DNA of 64,000 bases from Enterovibrio sp. JCM 19048. GTDB taxonomy: Bacteria; Pseudomonadota; Gammaproteobacteria; Enterobacterales; Vibrionaceae. Below, in pieces: positions 31,624-44,261 of this stretch; the stretch's first letter is position 1; each line of letters begins with the position of its first letter. Both the position numbers and the translations under genes were made by a program. Location: the NCBI GenBank assembly GCA_001310415.1, contig BAXE01000010.1:62001-126000 (forward strand), read 5' to 3'. The notes below the pieces were generated by a model. The model worked only from the letters and a program-made list of their open reading frames with translations. It did not search any database and was not told the origin of the DNA.

Positions 31624-33127
31624 TCAGTGCTGTACCCAGCCTTTGGCACACTCAATTGCGCGCTGCCAGCCGCGGTGACGACGTTCGCGTTTGCCGTCGT
31701 CATCACACGGGGTGAAGACGCGGTCTATCTGCGCTTTGTCTTTCAGTTCATCAATCGATGACCAGAACCCAACGGCAAGACCGGCGAGGTAGGCGGCGCC
31801 CAGGGCGGTGACTTCGGTGACCTGAGGACGCTGCACTTCGGTGTTGAGCACGTCGGACTGGAATTGCATCAGGAAGTTGTTGGCTACAGCGCCGCCGTCA
31901 ACTTTGAGAAAATCCAGCTTGATGCCGGAATCCGCTTCCATGGCGGTCAGCACATCGAGGGACTGGTAGGCAATGCTTTCCAGCGTGGCACGGATGATGT
32001 GGTTGGCGTTGACGCCACGGGTAATACCAACGATGGTACCGCGGGCGTAAGGGTCCCAGTGCGGTGCGCCAAGGCCAGTGAATGCCGGTACCACATACAC
32101 GCCGTTGCTGCTGTCGACCTTGGTGGCGAAGTATTCGGAGTCCTTCGCATCGGTCAGCAGTTTCATTTCATCACGCAGCCACTGGATAGAAGCGCCGCCC
32201 ATAAATACAGCGCCTTCCAGTGCATAGGCAACGTCGCCTTTGGGGCCGCAGGCGAGGGTGGTCAGAAGGCCATTGCGCGACGCGACTTTTTCCTTGCCGG
32301 TGTTCATCAGCAGAAAGCAGCCGGTGCCGTAGGTGTTTTTGGCCTGGCCTGCTTCCACACACATCTGGCCGAACAAGGCAGCCTGTTGATCCCCGGCGAT
32401 CCCGGCGATCGGCACCCGGGTTCCGCCTTTGCCCCCCAGGTTGGCCTTGCCGTAGACTTCTGACGAGGCTTTGACTTCCGGCATCATGGACGCGGGAATG
32501 CCGAGCGCTTTGAGCAGGGTTTCGTCCCATTCCAGGGTGTTGATATTGAACAGCATGGTACGGCTGGCGTTGGTGTAATCAGTGACGTGGACGCGCCCCT
32601 GAGTCATTTTCCAGATAAGCCAGGTATCAATGGTGCCAAACAGCAGATCGCCTTTTTCTGCCAGTTCATGCGCTCCCTCGACATGGTCGAGTATCCATTT
32701 GATTTTGGTGCCGGAAAAATAGGGGTCGACCACCAGGCCTGTGGTGTCGCGGATATAGTCTTCGTAGCCATCGTCTTTAAGCTGCTCGCAGATGGCGGCA
32801 GTGCGGCGGCATTGCCAGACGATAGCGTTGTAAATCGGTTTGCCGGTGTGGCGGTTCCAGACCACTGTGGTTTCGCGCTGGTTGGTGATACCGATAGCAG
32901 CCACTTCATCTGAACGGATACCGACTTTCCCCAGCGCCTCCACCAGTGTTGCCATCTGGGTGGCGTAAATTTCCAGCGGATCATGTTCTACCCAGCCTGT
33001 GTGTGGTATATCTGCGCAAATTCCCGTTGGGCAACCGTGACAATATTGGCGTCATGGTCAAGGACTACGGCGCGGGAGCTGGTGGTGCCTGATCGAGTGC
33101 GACAATATATTTTGGCTCGGTGCTCAT
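31624..33127 (-). CDS. glpK: glycerol kinase (two apparent frameshifts)
   Basis: The enzyme phosphorylates glycerol. The start [20 protein letters not shown] (one G restored near 33090), [13 protein letters not shown] (one C restored near 33008), [13 protein letters not shown] and [17 protein letters not shown] are family landmarks. Repaired length is 501 residues. The ATG at 33127 follows AAGGAG. Unusually there is no glpF facilitator gene upstream; the 600 bp before it are gene-free and structured. Confidence 0.94.
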
Positions 33128-33218
33128 GGCGTCTCCTTGCAGTTTTCTTCTTAGCATAGCGTTGGTTGGCGGTGCCGGTGGCACCTGATGTTGGATCTTA
33201 CTTTAAAGGGGAAACCTG

Positions 33219-33283
33219 TTTCGTGAAGTCATGAAAGCACGAAATGTGCGTTCGCTCATTAAATGAGCGTTTGGTGAGCGTTT
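33219..33283. promoter_or_regulatory. cluster of inverted repeats upstream of glpK, candidate GlpR operators
   Basis: TTTCGTG (33219) and CACGAAA (33238) are a perfect inverted pair. CGCTCATT A AATGAGCG (33253-33269) is a perfect 17-bp palindrome. TGAGCGTTT then repeats directly at 33264 and 33275. They lie 90-155 bp before glpK. DeoR-family GlpR is the expected regulator; binding is inferred from position and symmetry only. Confidence 0.45.
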
Positions 33284-33360
33284 AAGGTTCGGGGTGATAT
33301 GCAGCAGGGCGCACTAAAGCGCTTACATGAACGAGGTCAGTTGCATACGGGGAGGCAGAA

Positions 33361-33427
33361 AAGAAAAAGGCTGACACGCGATGGCGGTCAGCCCGGCCGA
33401 TTCCGGCAAGTCTTGGTGTCAACCAAG
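33361..33427 (-). ncRNA. candidate small RNA or attenuator upstream of glpK
   Basis: Read on the minus strand: CTTGGT TGAC ACCAAG, then a short CCGG stem, then GGCTGAC CGCCATCGCGT GTCAGCC followed by TTTTTCTTTTC, a good intrinsic terminator 230 bp before glpK. Hairpins plus terminator without an open frame suggest a short RNA or early termination in a long glpK leader. The rest of 33128-33745 shows no gene. Confidence 0.35.
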
Positions 33428-33657
33428 AGAGATACGATCCTGATAACCCTATCATGACATGAGTGAATAGAAATTGAGTGATATCGCATTTTTAGTCATT
33501 TATTTGGCGTCAGGTGTCAAGCCCCGTCAAAACAAAGGGTTATTGATGCGAATAAATGCTGATTTTTTGCTCGTTTGTGTGAGAAATATTGATTCCAAAG
33601 GTGCGACCGGCGTCCTGCGCAGTTAGAATAGCCTTCTGGGACGCACAGGGTGCCAGA

Positions 33658-33695
33658 GCCTGCTACAGCAGGCCCAGCCTTACCGGGTAAGCCTT
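33658..33695 (+). other. paired hairpins in the zapB upstream region
   Basis: GCCTGCT AC AGCAGGC is followed at once by AGCCTTACC GG GTAAGCCTT (one mismatch). They lie 50-90 bp before zapB, probably within its leader. A -10-like TAGAAT lies about 35 bp upstream. No U-run follows. Confidence 0.3.
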
Positions 33696-33745
33696 GGCGA
33701 ATATTGCGCGTAGCGCTTGGATGTTGGAAAACATAGGTGGCCTTG

Positions 33746-33987
33746 ATGTCATTGGAAATTTTAGAGCAGCTTGAAGCCAAAGTTCAGATGGCAGTAGATA
33801 CCATTTCTCTGCTGCAGATGGAAATCGAAGAACTGAAAGAGAAAAACGAAACGCTGGGCCGTGAGTCGGACACCGTTCGTGAAAGCCGTGATGCGCTGGA
33901 GCAGGAAAATGCGCGTCTTAAAGCGGATCAGGAAGCGTGGCAACAACGCATCGCAGTCTGCTTGGCAAGATTGAAGAAGTTGAATAA
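33746..33987 (+). CDS. zapB: cell division protein ZapB (one apparent frameshift)
   Basis: This small cytosolic coiled-coil protein links FtsZ rings through Zap[21 protein letters not shown] begins an almost continuous heptad-rich helix ([31 protein letters not shown]). One lost C near 33960 changes the end; repair gives LLGKIEEVE and 80 residues, the family size. ATG at 33746 is preferred because of AGGTGG upstream. Confidence 0.9.
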
Positions 33988-33988
33988 C

Positions 33989-34018
33989 AAAAAACAGAGC
34001 CTTCAGGCTCTGTTTTTC
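33989..34018. terminator. terminator between zapB and rraA
   Basis: AAAAACAGAGCC TTCA GGCTCTGTTTTT, a perfect stem between convergent genes. Confidence 0.9.
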
Positions 34019-34034
34019 TATCAGCGTTTTACTG

Positions 34035-34520
34035 TCACTCGATATCGATAGGTTCTTGCGACAGGATGACGCCTGTGGTGTCGGCGTAGAGATGATCTTC
34101 TGGAATAAAGGTGACGCCACCGAAATTCACCGGCACATCACTCTCTCCAATGCCGTGGCCATCTGCGCCAACCGGAATAGACGCCAGCGCCTGAATACCG
34201 ATATCCAGCTCATCAATGGCATCCACGTCACGCACACAACCGTACACAACCAGACCTTCCCAATTATTCTCTGCCGCCAGTGACGCGATTTCTGCGTCCA
34301 CCAGAGCACGGCGCAGTGAACCGCCGCCGTCAATCAGCATCACGCGACCTTCGCCGTCCTGCTCCGCCATCTGACGGATAAGGCCGTTGTCTTCAAAACA
34401 CTTGATGGTAGTGATTTGGCCGCCAAACGAACTACGACCGCCATATGAGCTCATCATTGGCTCGAGAACATCAACCTGATCCAGGTACATGTCACACAGT
34501 TCAGAGGTATTGTATTCCAT
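34035..34520 (-). CDS. rraA: regulator of ribonuclease activity A
   Basis: RraA binds RNase E and inhibits mRNA decay. This intact 161-residue protein has [35 protein letters not shown] and [20 protein letters not shown], the conserved core of the trimer. [12 protein letters not shown] at 34520 is chosen over longer upstream frames because it gives the exact E. coli length. It follows menA, a usual order. Confidence 0.95.
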   Translation of the reverse strand: MEYNTSELCDMYLDQVDVLEPMMSSYGGRSSFGGQITTIKCFEDNGLIRQMAEQDGEGRVMLIDGGGSLRRALVDAEIASLAAENNWEGLVVYGCVRDVDAIDELDIGIQALASIPVGADGHGIGESDVPVNFGGVTFIPEDHLYADTTGVILSQEPIDIE

Positions 34521-34667
34521 AGTCAGACTTCTCTTTTTGGCAGTAAGGGGCCGAAAGTTGGCAGGATCTGCAGTTGCGAGACGCTGCCTATTGCAAAAAA
34601 GTATACGACAAGCCGGGGCTTTGCAATGACTGACCACACAAATCCCCCGGGCGCCGGGTTTGCTGTA

Positions 34668-35572
34668 TTAGTTTATTAAGATGCCAGCCGCAAACAGGGC
34701 GTTGGTCAGCAGCGCCACTTTGACCATGTCTCCCATCATCGGACGTAGGGTTTCGCCATCCGCCGAGGTGAAAACCGCGATGCCATGCTTGATGGCCAGC
34801 GGCAGAGATAGCATAAATAGCCAGCCATATACGCCGCCCGGGTTGGTCAGAGTAAAGAGTGTCAGGCAAAGGTAGGCACTGCCAAGCAATACCAGATGAT
34901 AAAAGCGTCCCCAGCGCGGGCCCATGCGCACCACCAGGGTGTGTTTGCCACAGGCGCGGTCGTTGTCGATATCACGAAGGTTGTTGATGTTGAGCACGCC
35001 AACGGCCAACAGGCCACAGGCCGTCGCTGGCAACCAGATGTCAGGCTTATCATGCCGGTTTGCAGGTAGTAAGTGCCTGCCACACCCAGCCAGCCAAAAA
35101 AGATCAATACGGAAAGGTCACCGAGCCCTTTGTAGCCATAGGGTTTGTTGCCGACGGTGTAGCAAATAGCGGCAATGATGGCGAGGGCACCGAGACCGAT
35201 AAAGCTCAGTATATCGGCGGCTTTGTCAAAAGCAGTCAAAACCAGTGCCGCACCGACGACGACAGTCAGTGCCACATTGAAAATCATGGCTTTTTTCATG
35301 GTATCGGGCGTGACCAGGCCTTGCTGGATAGCGCGCTTTGGGCCGAGACGGTTATCGTTGTCCGTGCCTTTTACGGCATCGCCATAATCGTTGGCAAGGT
35401 TTGAAAGCACCTGCAACAGCAGGGCAGTGATCAACGCCAGCGCTGTCAGGGCAAAAGAGAAATGGGCAGACTTGGCCGCTACTGCGCTGCCGGAAAGAAT
35501 GCAGGCCACAGCCAACGGCAGGGTTTTTGGACGCGCAGCGTCAAGCCAGGTTTTAAACGTGGAAGCAGACAT
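34668..35572 (-). CDS. menA: 1,4-dihydroxy-2-naphthoate polyprenyltransferase MenA (one apparent frameshift)
   Basis: This integral-membrane UbiA-family enzyme attaches the isoprenoid tail in menaquinone synthesis. The Asp-rich substrate motif is NLANDYGDAVKGTDNDNRLG and a second is LNINNLRDIDNDRACGK; about eight hydrophobic helices are present. One lost base near 35050 divides it; repair gives about 301 residues. It sits between hslU and rraA. Confidence 0.92.
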
Positions 35573-35665
35573 AGCCTTGGCACTTAAAGTTGGAAGCAGG
35601 CGACATTATTGGTGTTTTTGCGATGCGGGGCAATGCCAAACCTGTATAGGGAGCATCCAGAAACG

Positions 35666-35693
35666 AGAAAGGGCACCGATATGCTGCCCTTTT
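35666..35693 (-). terminator. possible terminator after hslU
   Basis: AAAGGGCA and TGCCCTTTT pair around 9 bases; on the minus strand it is followed by TTCTCGTTT. It lies between hslU and menA. Confidence 0.55.
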
Positions 35694-35713
35694 GATTTCA
35701 ATAACCTGAACCG

Positions 35714-37045
35714 TTACAGAATAAAGCGGCTCAGATCTTCGTCGTCAACCAGCTCTTCAAGGTGACCACGCACGTAGGCGGCGTTAATCTCAAACGCATC
35801 GCCGTTACGCTCGCTGGCGTCGAAGGAAATTTCATCCATCAGACGTTCCATCACAGTGTGCAGACGGCGGGCACCGATGTTCTCTGTCTTCTCGTTCACA
35901 CGCCACGCAGCGCTTGCAATCTCTTCGATACCGTCTTCGGTAAAGCTGAGGTTCACCTGCTCTGTGCCATCAGTGCCATGTACTGCTCGGTCAGCGATGC
36001 ATTTGGCTCGGTCAGGATGCGTTTGAAGTCTGAAGACGACAGTGCTTCCAGCTCAACGCGGATTGGCAGACGGCCTGAAGCTCAGGGATCAGATCAGATG
36101 GTGCTGCCACCTGGAACGCACCGGAAGCAATAAACAGGATGTGGTCAGTTTTCACCATACCGTGTTTGGTTGACACTGTGCTGCCTTCAATCAGTGGCAG
36201 CAGGTCGCGCTGAACGCCTTCACGGGAAACGTCTGGGCCTGAACTTTCGCCGCGCTTACAGATCTTGTCGATCTCATCGATAAACACGATACCGTTGTTT
36301 TCTACCGCGAAGATGGCTTGTTCTTTCAGCTCTTCCTGATTCACCAGCTTAGCCGCTTCTTCTTCGGTGGCTGCTTTCAGGGCTTCTTTCAGCTTCATCT
36401 TACGTTTTTTCGAGGTGTTACCACCACCCAGGTTCTGGAACATGCTTTGCAGCTGGCTGGTCATCTCTTCCATGCCAGGAGGCGCCATGATTTCCATGCT
36501 CATCTGGGGTGCAGCTACATCGATTTCGATTTCTTTGTCGTCCAGCTGACCTTCACGGATTTTCTTACGGAAGCTCTGGCGGGTCGCTGAGTCTGCTTTT
36601 GGCTCTTCGTTCTGGCCCCAGGCATCACGCGGTGGTGGCAGCAGCACATCCAGGATGCGCTCTTCCGCCAGCTCTTCTGCGCGGAATTTTACTTTTTCCA
36701 TCGCCTGCTGGTGGGTCATTTTGATCGCCACGTCGGTCAGGTCGCGGATGATACTTTCCACTTCTTTACCGACATAACCCACTTCAGTGAATTTGGTCGC
36801 CTCTACCTTGATGAAAGGAGCATTCGCCAGTTTTGCCAGACGGCGGGCGATTTCGGTTTTACCCACACCGGTTGGCCGATCATCAGAATGTTTTTCGGGG
36901 TCACTTCCGCGCGCAGATCTTCATTTAGCTGCATGCGGCGCCAGCGGTTACGCAGGGCAATCGCCACCGCGCGCTTGGCTTTGTGTTGGCCGATAATGTG
37001 TTTGTCCAGCTCAGAGACAATTTCGCGTGGGGTCATTTCAGACAT
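35714..37045 (-). CDS. hslU: HslUV protease ATPase subunit HslU (three apparent frameshifts)
   Basis: This AAA+ unfoldase feeds HslV. It has [20 protein letters not shown], a Walker [10 protein letters not shown] once a C is restored near 36876, Walker [14 protein letters not shown], the I-domain (about 110-240), and the C-terminal SRFIL that docks into HslV. Further losses near 36078 and 35966. Repaired length is 444 residues. It is 14 bp downstream of hslV. Confidence 0.93.
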
Positions 37046-37059
37046 ACTGTGAATCCTGC

Positions 37060-37584
37060 TTAGTAATCTAATTCTTCGATGGTGTGGAACTGGTTGGTGA
37101 ACACACAAATGTTGCCAGCGATAGTCAGCGATTTTTCCGCAATCTCGCGTGCATCCAGTTCGGTGTTTTCCAGCAGTGCGGTTGCCGCTGCCTGGGCAAA
37201 GTTGCCGCCTGAGCCAATGGCAATCAGGTCATGCTCAGGCTGAACCACATCACCGTTACCCGTGATGATAAGAGATGCCGTTTCATCCGCGACTGCCAGA
37301 AGGGCTTCCAGTCGGCGCAGCGCGCGGTCAGTACGCCAGTCTTTCGCCAGCTCTACTGCCGCTTTGGTCAGGTGACCCTGGTGCATTTCCAGCTTGCGCT
37401 CAAAGCGTTCAAACAGGGTGAAGGCGTCAGCGGTACCACCGGCAAAACCTGCCAGTACCTTGTTGTTGTATAGGCGGCGGACTTTGCGGGCATTGCCTTT
37501 CATGACGGTATTACCCAGTGACACCTGGCCATCACCGGCGATCACTACTTTGCCGTTGCGGCGAACAGAAACGATAGTTGTCAC
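37060..37584 (-). CDS. hslV: HslUV protease proteolytic subunit HslV
   Basis: This intact 174-residue threonine protease starts [20 protein letters not shown]; Thr after Met removal is the nucleophile. [17 protein letters not shown] and [17 protein letters not shown] are family landmarks. It forms an operon with hslU, 14 bp apart. Confidence 0.97.
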   Translation of the reverse strand: MTTIVSVRRNGKVVIAGDGQVSLGNTVMKGNARKVRRLYNNKVLAGFAGGTADAFTLFERFERKLEMHQGHLTKAAVELAKDWRTDRALRRLEALLAVADETASLIITGNGDVVQPEHDLIAIGSGGNFAQAAATALLENTELDAREIAEKSLTIAGNICVFTNQFHTIEELDY

Positions 37585-37722
37585 GGAAGAACCTCTTTCT
37601 TTGCGATCTGGCGTTTTGCCAGAGTTGGGTTGTTACTCACAAAGGTGGGGGTAGGGAAAAGGAAAATCAAGGGCAATCCGCGGCAGAAAAGCGAGATCAC
37701 CCTTCAAGTGGTTGGTTTGTTA

Positions 37723-38286
37723 TCAGTTCCAGTACCAAATGGCGCATGGCTCGATGCCAGAGCGTTGCAACAGGTTACGGTCACGCTCTGCTTCGCGCTT
37801 CATGGTGTAAGGGCCAAGCACGACACGGTACCAAATCCCTTTTTCACCCTGGCTGGTTTTGATATGACTTTCCAGCCCCTGGAAGGCAATCATGGCCTTG
37901 CGTTCATCAGCCTGGCTTGCGCTGCGGTAAGCGCCGCATTGCATCAGGTAAGGGCGGCTGGAGACTTCCGGTGCGTTGGCTTCCACCACCACTTCCTTGT
38001 TTTCCAGCTCTTCAATGTAGGTCCACTTCTCTTCCGGTTTCGGCGGAATGTCTTTCTCGGCTTTTTTCACCGGCTTGGAAACAGGTTTCGCTGGCGCGAC
38101 CACTTTTTCTTCCGCAGGAGGTTCACTGGTCGCCAGATAATAGAGGCCATAACCAAAGCCTGCGACCAAAGCGAGGGCGATCAGCGTCCATTTAATGGGA
38201 AAGGCCGATTTGGGAGGCTGCTTTTTGGTATTGCGGGCGGGTTTACGTGGTGCTTTGCCGCGTTTGACGTAATCTCGGGTTGCCAC
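37723..38286 (-). CDS. ftsN: cell division protein FtsN
   Basis: This 187-residue divisome activator has a basic cytosolic start (MATRDYVKRGKAPRKPARN), one membrane helix (WTLIALALVAGFGYGLYYL), a Pro/Lys/Glu-rich periplasmic linker, and a C-terminal SPOR domain (YLMQCGAYRSASQADERKAM; WYRVVLGPY). It is much shorter than the E. coli protein, as is usual in Vibrionaceae. It lies between cytR and hslV. Confidence 0.92.
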   Translation of the reverse strand: MATRDYVKRGKAPRKPARNTKKQPPKSAFPIKWTLIALALVAGFGYGLYYLATSEPPAEEKVVAPAKPVSKPVKKAEKDIPPKPEEKWTYIEELENKEVVVEANAPEVSSRPYLMQCGAYRSASQADERKAMIAFQGLESHIKTSQGEKGIWYRVVLGPYTMKREAERDRNLLQRSGIEPCAIWYWN

Positions 38287-38323
38287 TGAATTGAATGTCT
38301 TTTCTGCTCAATAAAGCGTATAT

Positions 38324-38355
38324 GGTACTGGCTTGCGCTTGCGCATGCCAGTACC
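38324..38355 (-). other. hairpin after cytR
   Basis: GGTACTGGC and GCCAGTACC form a perfect 9-bp stem with a 14-base loop, 13 bp beyond the cytR stop. On the minus strand ATATACGCTTTATT follows, a weak U-tract. It may terminate cytR. Confidence 0.5.
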
Positions 38356-38367
38356 TCTCAGTGCCGA

Positions 38368-39369
38368 TTAGCGTGACGGTGGTGCCACACTTTCGCGGAT
38401 GACCAGTTGGGCATCCAACAGGCGTGAACCTGCTTGCACATCATTGCCTTTCAGGATCTTCAACAACATTTGCATTGCCTGACGCCCGATGTCATAGCGT
38501 GGCTGCGACACCGTCGTCAGCGCCGGATCGCAGTATTCAGCGAACTGAATGTCATCAAAACCGACGATTGAAATGTCATGCGGTACTCGGAAGCCCAGGC
38601 GTTTTGCCTGTTGCATCGCACCAATCGCCATCACATCAGAGTGACAGAACACCGCGGTTGGCGGGGTTGGTAGCGACAACAAGCTGGTCATGGCGCGGGC
38701 ACCACCGGCGAAGGTGAAGTCTGCGGTGACGGTATACGCGGGGTTGATGGTGACACCCCACGGCGAAGCGCCTGCTGGTAGCCTGGGTACGGAACTGGGT
38801 CAGCGCCGCATCCGGCTCACCGGTGATCTGCGCAATCTGCTTGTGACCGACCTGGGTCAGGTAGTTCACGGCTTCAAATGCTGCGGTTAGGTTGTCGATA
38901 TGCACGGTTGGCAGTTCGAGTTCCGGCGCATATTCGCACGCCATCACCAGCGGTGGCAGGTTCTTTTGTTCCGGTTTGCTGACGTCGAAAGGAAGATCGG
39001 TACCTAAAAGAAGCATGCCGTCAGCTTGTTTGGTAAACACCAAATTCACGAAAGAACTTTCGCGGCTTTCCTGTTGTCCGCTGTCGCCCAGCAGCACCAG
39101 ATAGCCATTTTCCATCGCCGCTTCTTCGATACCGCGGATGATTTCGGTAAAGTAGGGATCGCAGATGTCCGGGACGATTGCCACGATGGTCTTTGATTCG
39201 TTACGGCGCAGGTTACGGGCCAGGGAGTTAGGGCTATAGCCTGCTTCCATTACGGCCTGTTCTACTTTCTTGCGGGTCGACGCTGAGACTTTTTCCGGTT
39301 CATCAGCGCACGGGATACCGTCGCCGTGGAGACGCCGGCGAGATGGGCAACATCCTTCATTGTCGCCAT
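38368..39369 (-). CDS. cytR: LacI-family repressor CytR (three apparent frameshifts)
   Basis: CytR represses nucleoside uptake and catabolism genes together with CRP. The HTH is MATMKDVAHLAGVSTATVSR; the ligand-binding domain has IVAIVPDICDPYFTEIIRG and SIVGFDDIQFAEYCDPALTT. Losses near 39300, 38777 and 38757 are repaired to about 334 residues. Position between priA and ftsN supports the name over other LacI members. Confidence 0.9.
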
Positions 39370-39480
39370 AGTGTTAATCCTCTTGCTCGTTATTTAATGG
39401 CAATGCTTCCCAGACGGGACCTACAGCAGTGAGACATTTCTTGTCCAGTTGCCATATCTTAATCTGATGACGATGTATTA

Positions 39481-39494
39481 AACATGGTCATGTT
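39481..39494. promoter_or_regulatory. 14-bp palindrome upstream of cytR
   Basis: AACATG GT CATGTT lies 112 bp before cytR in the priA-cytR gap. It could be an operator for cytR; the protein is unknown. Confidence 0.3.
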
Positions 39495-39549
39495 AACAGT
39501 AATTGCAAGAATACTGTGATCTCAGTCGGCTTAACTGAATGAAATTTGC

Positions 39550-41740
<2,191 letters not shown>

Positions 41741-41876
41741 GGGTATTTTCAGGGTAACCGTTGAGTAGTTTGGCTGGCCACAGTGTACCTAGGGCAGGGC
41801 AAAGCGGAAAGGCGAGGTTGAATTTTCTTTGCAGGCAGACGGTTAGATAACGGCGAAAAAGAATTGAACAAAAAAG

Positions 41877-41905
41877 TTGCGATCACAGGTCTCCTTGATT
41901 AGAAT
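41877..41905 (+). promoter_or_regulatory. sigma-70-type promoter of rpmE
   Basis: TTGCGA (41877-41882), a 17-bp spacer and TAGAAT (41900-41905), placing the start near 41912, about 80 bases before the ATG. Confidence 0.6.
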
Positions 41906-41911
41906 TTCGCG

Positions 41912-41991
41912 CCTTACAAATGTTTGTTAACCACGTGTGGTGCCCGATAGCCTCGGGAGAGCGACACGGCCTTTAAATTGAGGTTATCCCT
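41912..41991 (+). promoter_or_regulatory. candidate ribosomal protein L31 leader
   Basis: The 80-base leader contains CGTGT pairing with ACACG around GCCCGATAGCCTCGGGAGA, which itself holds CCCGA/TCGGG. Ribosomal leaders that bind L31 are known in gammaproteobacteria; this one matches in position and size but a covariance search is needed. Confidence 0.45.
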
Positions 41992-42204
41992 ATGAAAGCT
42001 GGTATCCATCCAGAATACAAAGCAGTAACTGCTAAGTGCTCTTGCGGCAACACTTTTGAATTCAACACTACTCTGGGTCGCGACATCAACCTGGACGTAT
42101 GTGACAAATGCCACCCATTCTACACCGGTACTCAGCGTGTAGTTGACACTGGCGGCCGTGTTGATCGCTTCACTAAACGTTTCGGCGTTCTTAGCAGCAA
42201 GTAA
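41992..42204 (+). CDS. rpmE: 50S ribosomal protein L31
   Basis: This 70-residue zinc-type L31 ([20 protein letters not shown]) has four cysteines in CSCGN and CDKCHPF. A strong promoter, a structured leader and a terminator make it a single-gene unit, divergent from priA. Confidence 0.97.
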   Translation: MKAGIHPEYKAVTAKCSCGNTFEFNTTLGRDINLDVCDKCHPFYTGTQRVVDTGGRVDRFTKRFGVLSSK

Positions 42205-42217
42205 TTGCGGTTTTATG

Positions 42218-42246
42218 AAAAAAGGGTGCGAAAGCACCCTTTTTTG
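42218..42246 (+). terminator. intrinsic terminator after rpmE
   Basis: AAAAAAGGGTGC GAAA GCACCCTTTTTT, a perfect stem with a GNRA loop. Confidence 0.93.
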
Positions 42247-42312
42247 TTGCCTGATACAGCTTGTAAGACCTTTTACAACCTCAGTATAGGTAGACTATTA
42301 CAGTTTATCCAA

Positions 42313-42337
42313 GTGAATAGCTGGTTCTGCTATTCAC
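42313..42337. promoter_or_regulatory. perfect inverted repeat in the rpmE-malic enzyme gap
   Basis: GTGAATAGC TGGTTCT GCTATTCAC is a perfect 9-bp inverted repeat. The 360-bp gap (42247-42608) has no gene; it also has TTGATTG/CAATCAA (42528/42556) near the start codon. It may be an operator or leader structure for the malic enzyme. Confidence 0.4.
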
Positions 42338-42608
42338 GCTGCGTTACCATTTTGTAGTCTTTGTTTCGCCAGTGTTGACTCCATTGCGTCATACTGAATT
42401 GCTACACTCGTTAAGACAGGGTGGAAAGCCAAATAGGGAAGCAATGCAGGCTATGCCCTGAGCAAAGACTATCTGCATGAAGATGCCGTTTGAGCATCCA
42501 CGTGGGAATGCGCAATGCCGTACCTTGTTGATTGTTTTTACCTCTGCTTGCGGGGCAATCAAACACAAGGGTATTCAGCCAATAACAATTACAGTCAGGA
42601 ACATATTC

Positions 42609-43864
42609 ATGTCTGAAGACAAACGCCAACAGGCGCTGGACTATCATGCGTATCCAGTACCGGGCAAAATCTCTGTAGAACTTACCAAACCGGCAGACAC
42701 CGTTGAAGATTTAGCATTGGCTTACAGCCCGGGCGTGGCTGAGCCGGTGCGTGAGATCGCGCAGGACGCTGACAATGTTTATAAATACACTGCAAAAGGC
42801 AACATGGTTGCAGTGATCTCGAACGGTACCGCAATCCTGGGTCTGGGTAACCTTGGCCCGCTGGCGTCCAAGCCGGTAATGGAAGGTAAGGCGCTGCTGT
42901 TCAAACGCTTCGCCGGTCTTGATTCTATCGACATCGAAGTGAAACACCGCACCATCGAAGAGTTTGTTGATACAGTTGCCAACATTTCTGACACCTTTGG
43001 TGGTATCAACCTTGAAGACATCAAAGCGCCTGACTGTTTTGAAATTGAAAAACAGCTGATTGAGCGCTGTCATGTGCCGGTTTTCCACGATGACCAGCAC
43101 GGCACGGCGATTGTGACGGCGGCAGGTATGCTGAACGCACTGGAGCTTCAGGGCAAAGATATCAACGAAGCGTGATCGTATGTCTGGGCGCAGGCGCTGC
43201 GGCTGTGGCGTGTATGGAGCTGCTGATCAAGTGTGGTGCACAGCGTGAGAAGATCTACATGCTGGACCGTAAAGGCGTTATCCACACCCGTCGTGACGAC
43301 ATCAACGAATACAAGCAACTGTTCGCCAACAACACCGACAAGCGTACGCTGGAAGATGTGATTGAAGGTGCGGACATTTTCCTGGGCGTGTCTGGCCCGG
43401 ATCTGCTGCCGCCTGACGCGCTGAAGCTGATGGCTGACAAGCCAATCGTGTTTGCGTGTTCAAACCCGGATCCGGAAATTAAACCGGAACTGGCTCACGC
43501 GGTGCGCGATGATCTGATCATGGGTACCGGCCGTTCGGATTACCCGAACCAGGTGAACAACGTGCTGTGTTTCCCATTCATTTTCCGTGGTGCACTGGAC
43601 GTCCGTGCAAGCCGCATCAACGATGAAATGAAACTGGCAGCGGTAGAAGCTATCCGTGCACTGGCGAAAGAGCCTGTGCCTGCGTCAGTACTGGCGGCGG
43701 CGCGCGTTGACAAGCTGGAATTCGGTAAAGAATACATCATTCCAAAACCGATGGACCCACGCCTGTTGCCACGTGTTGCGAAAGCGGTTGCGGTTGCTGC
43801 GGTGGAGTCGGGCGTTGCGCGCATCGACATGCCGGAAAACTACATGGCGGACAAAGAAGCGTAA
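42609..43864 (+). CDS. maeB: NAD(P)-dependent malic enzyme, short form (one apparent frameshift)
   Basis: This oxidative decarboxylase converts malate to pyruvate. It has [34 protein letters not shown]-like active-site sequence ([12 protein letters not shown]), [14 protein letters not shown] and the nucleotide loop [12 protein letters not shown]. At about 418 residues it lacks the phosphotransacetylase domain of long MaeB. One lost base near 43170 is repaired. ATG 42609 follows AGGAA. The cofactor (NAD or NADP) is not certain from sequence. Confidence 0.88.
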
Positions 43865-43886
43865 TTCACCGCGTTTCTTCAAGCAC

Positions 43887-43916
43887 AAAAAACCAGCCAA
43901 TCGGCTGGTTTTTTGT
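43887..43916. terminator. terminator between malic enzyme and metJ
   Basis: AAAAAACCAGCC AATC GGCTGGTTTTTT between convergent genes. Confidence 0.92.
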
Positions 43917-43943
43917 TGGTATTCTGTCTCAGCGCTAACGAAA

Positions 43944-44261
43944 TCAATACTCTTCTTCGTTAAACTCAATGCCGAGTTCTTTCATAATCCGCTTCACTTC
44001 AGCAGGGACACTGTCGGCTTTGTCTTTACGGATATCATCATCCGTTGGCAGGGGCTGACCGGTGTAGGCGTGCAAAAATGCTTCGCACAGCAGTTCACTG
44101 TTGGTGGCATGGCGCAGATTGTTTACCTGACGGCGGGTACGCTCATCAGTCAGGATTTTCAGCACTTTCAGCGGGATAGAAACGGTGATCTTCTTGACCT
44201 GCTCTTTCTTTTTACCGTGCTCGGCGTAAGGGTTAATATATTCGCCATTCCAGTCTGCCAT
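43944..44261 (-). CDS. metJ: methionine repressor MetJ
   Basis: This intact 105-residue ribbon-helix-helix repressor uses S-adenosylmethionine as corepressor. The DNA-binding strand is [20 protein letters not shown] and the helix region [20 protein letters not shown]. It is divergent from metB with met boxes between, the classical arrangement. Confidence 0.97.
   Translation of the reverse strand: MADWNGEYINPYAEHGKKKEQVKKITVSIPLKVLKILTDERTRRQVNNLRHATNSELLCEAFLHAYTGQPLPTDDDIRKDKADSVPAEVKRIMKELGIEFNEEEY

Noticed and set aside
33517-33780. 87-codon minus-strand frame upstream of glpK that might be a glpF remnant
   Set aside because: Composition is not hydrophobic, it has no NPA motif and it overlaps the zapB start.
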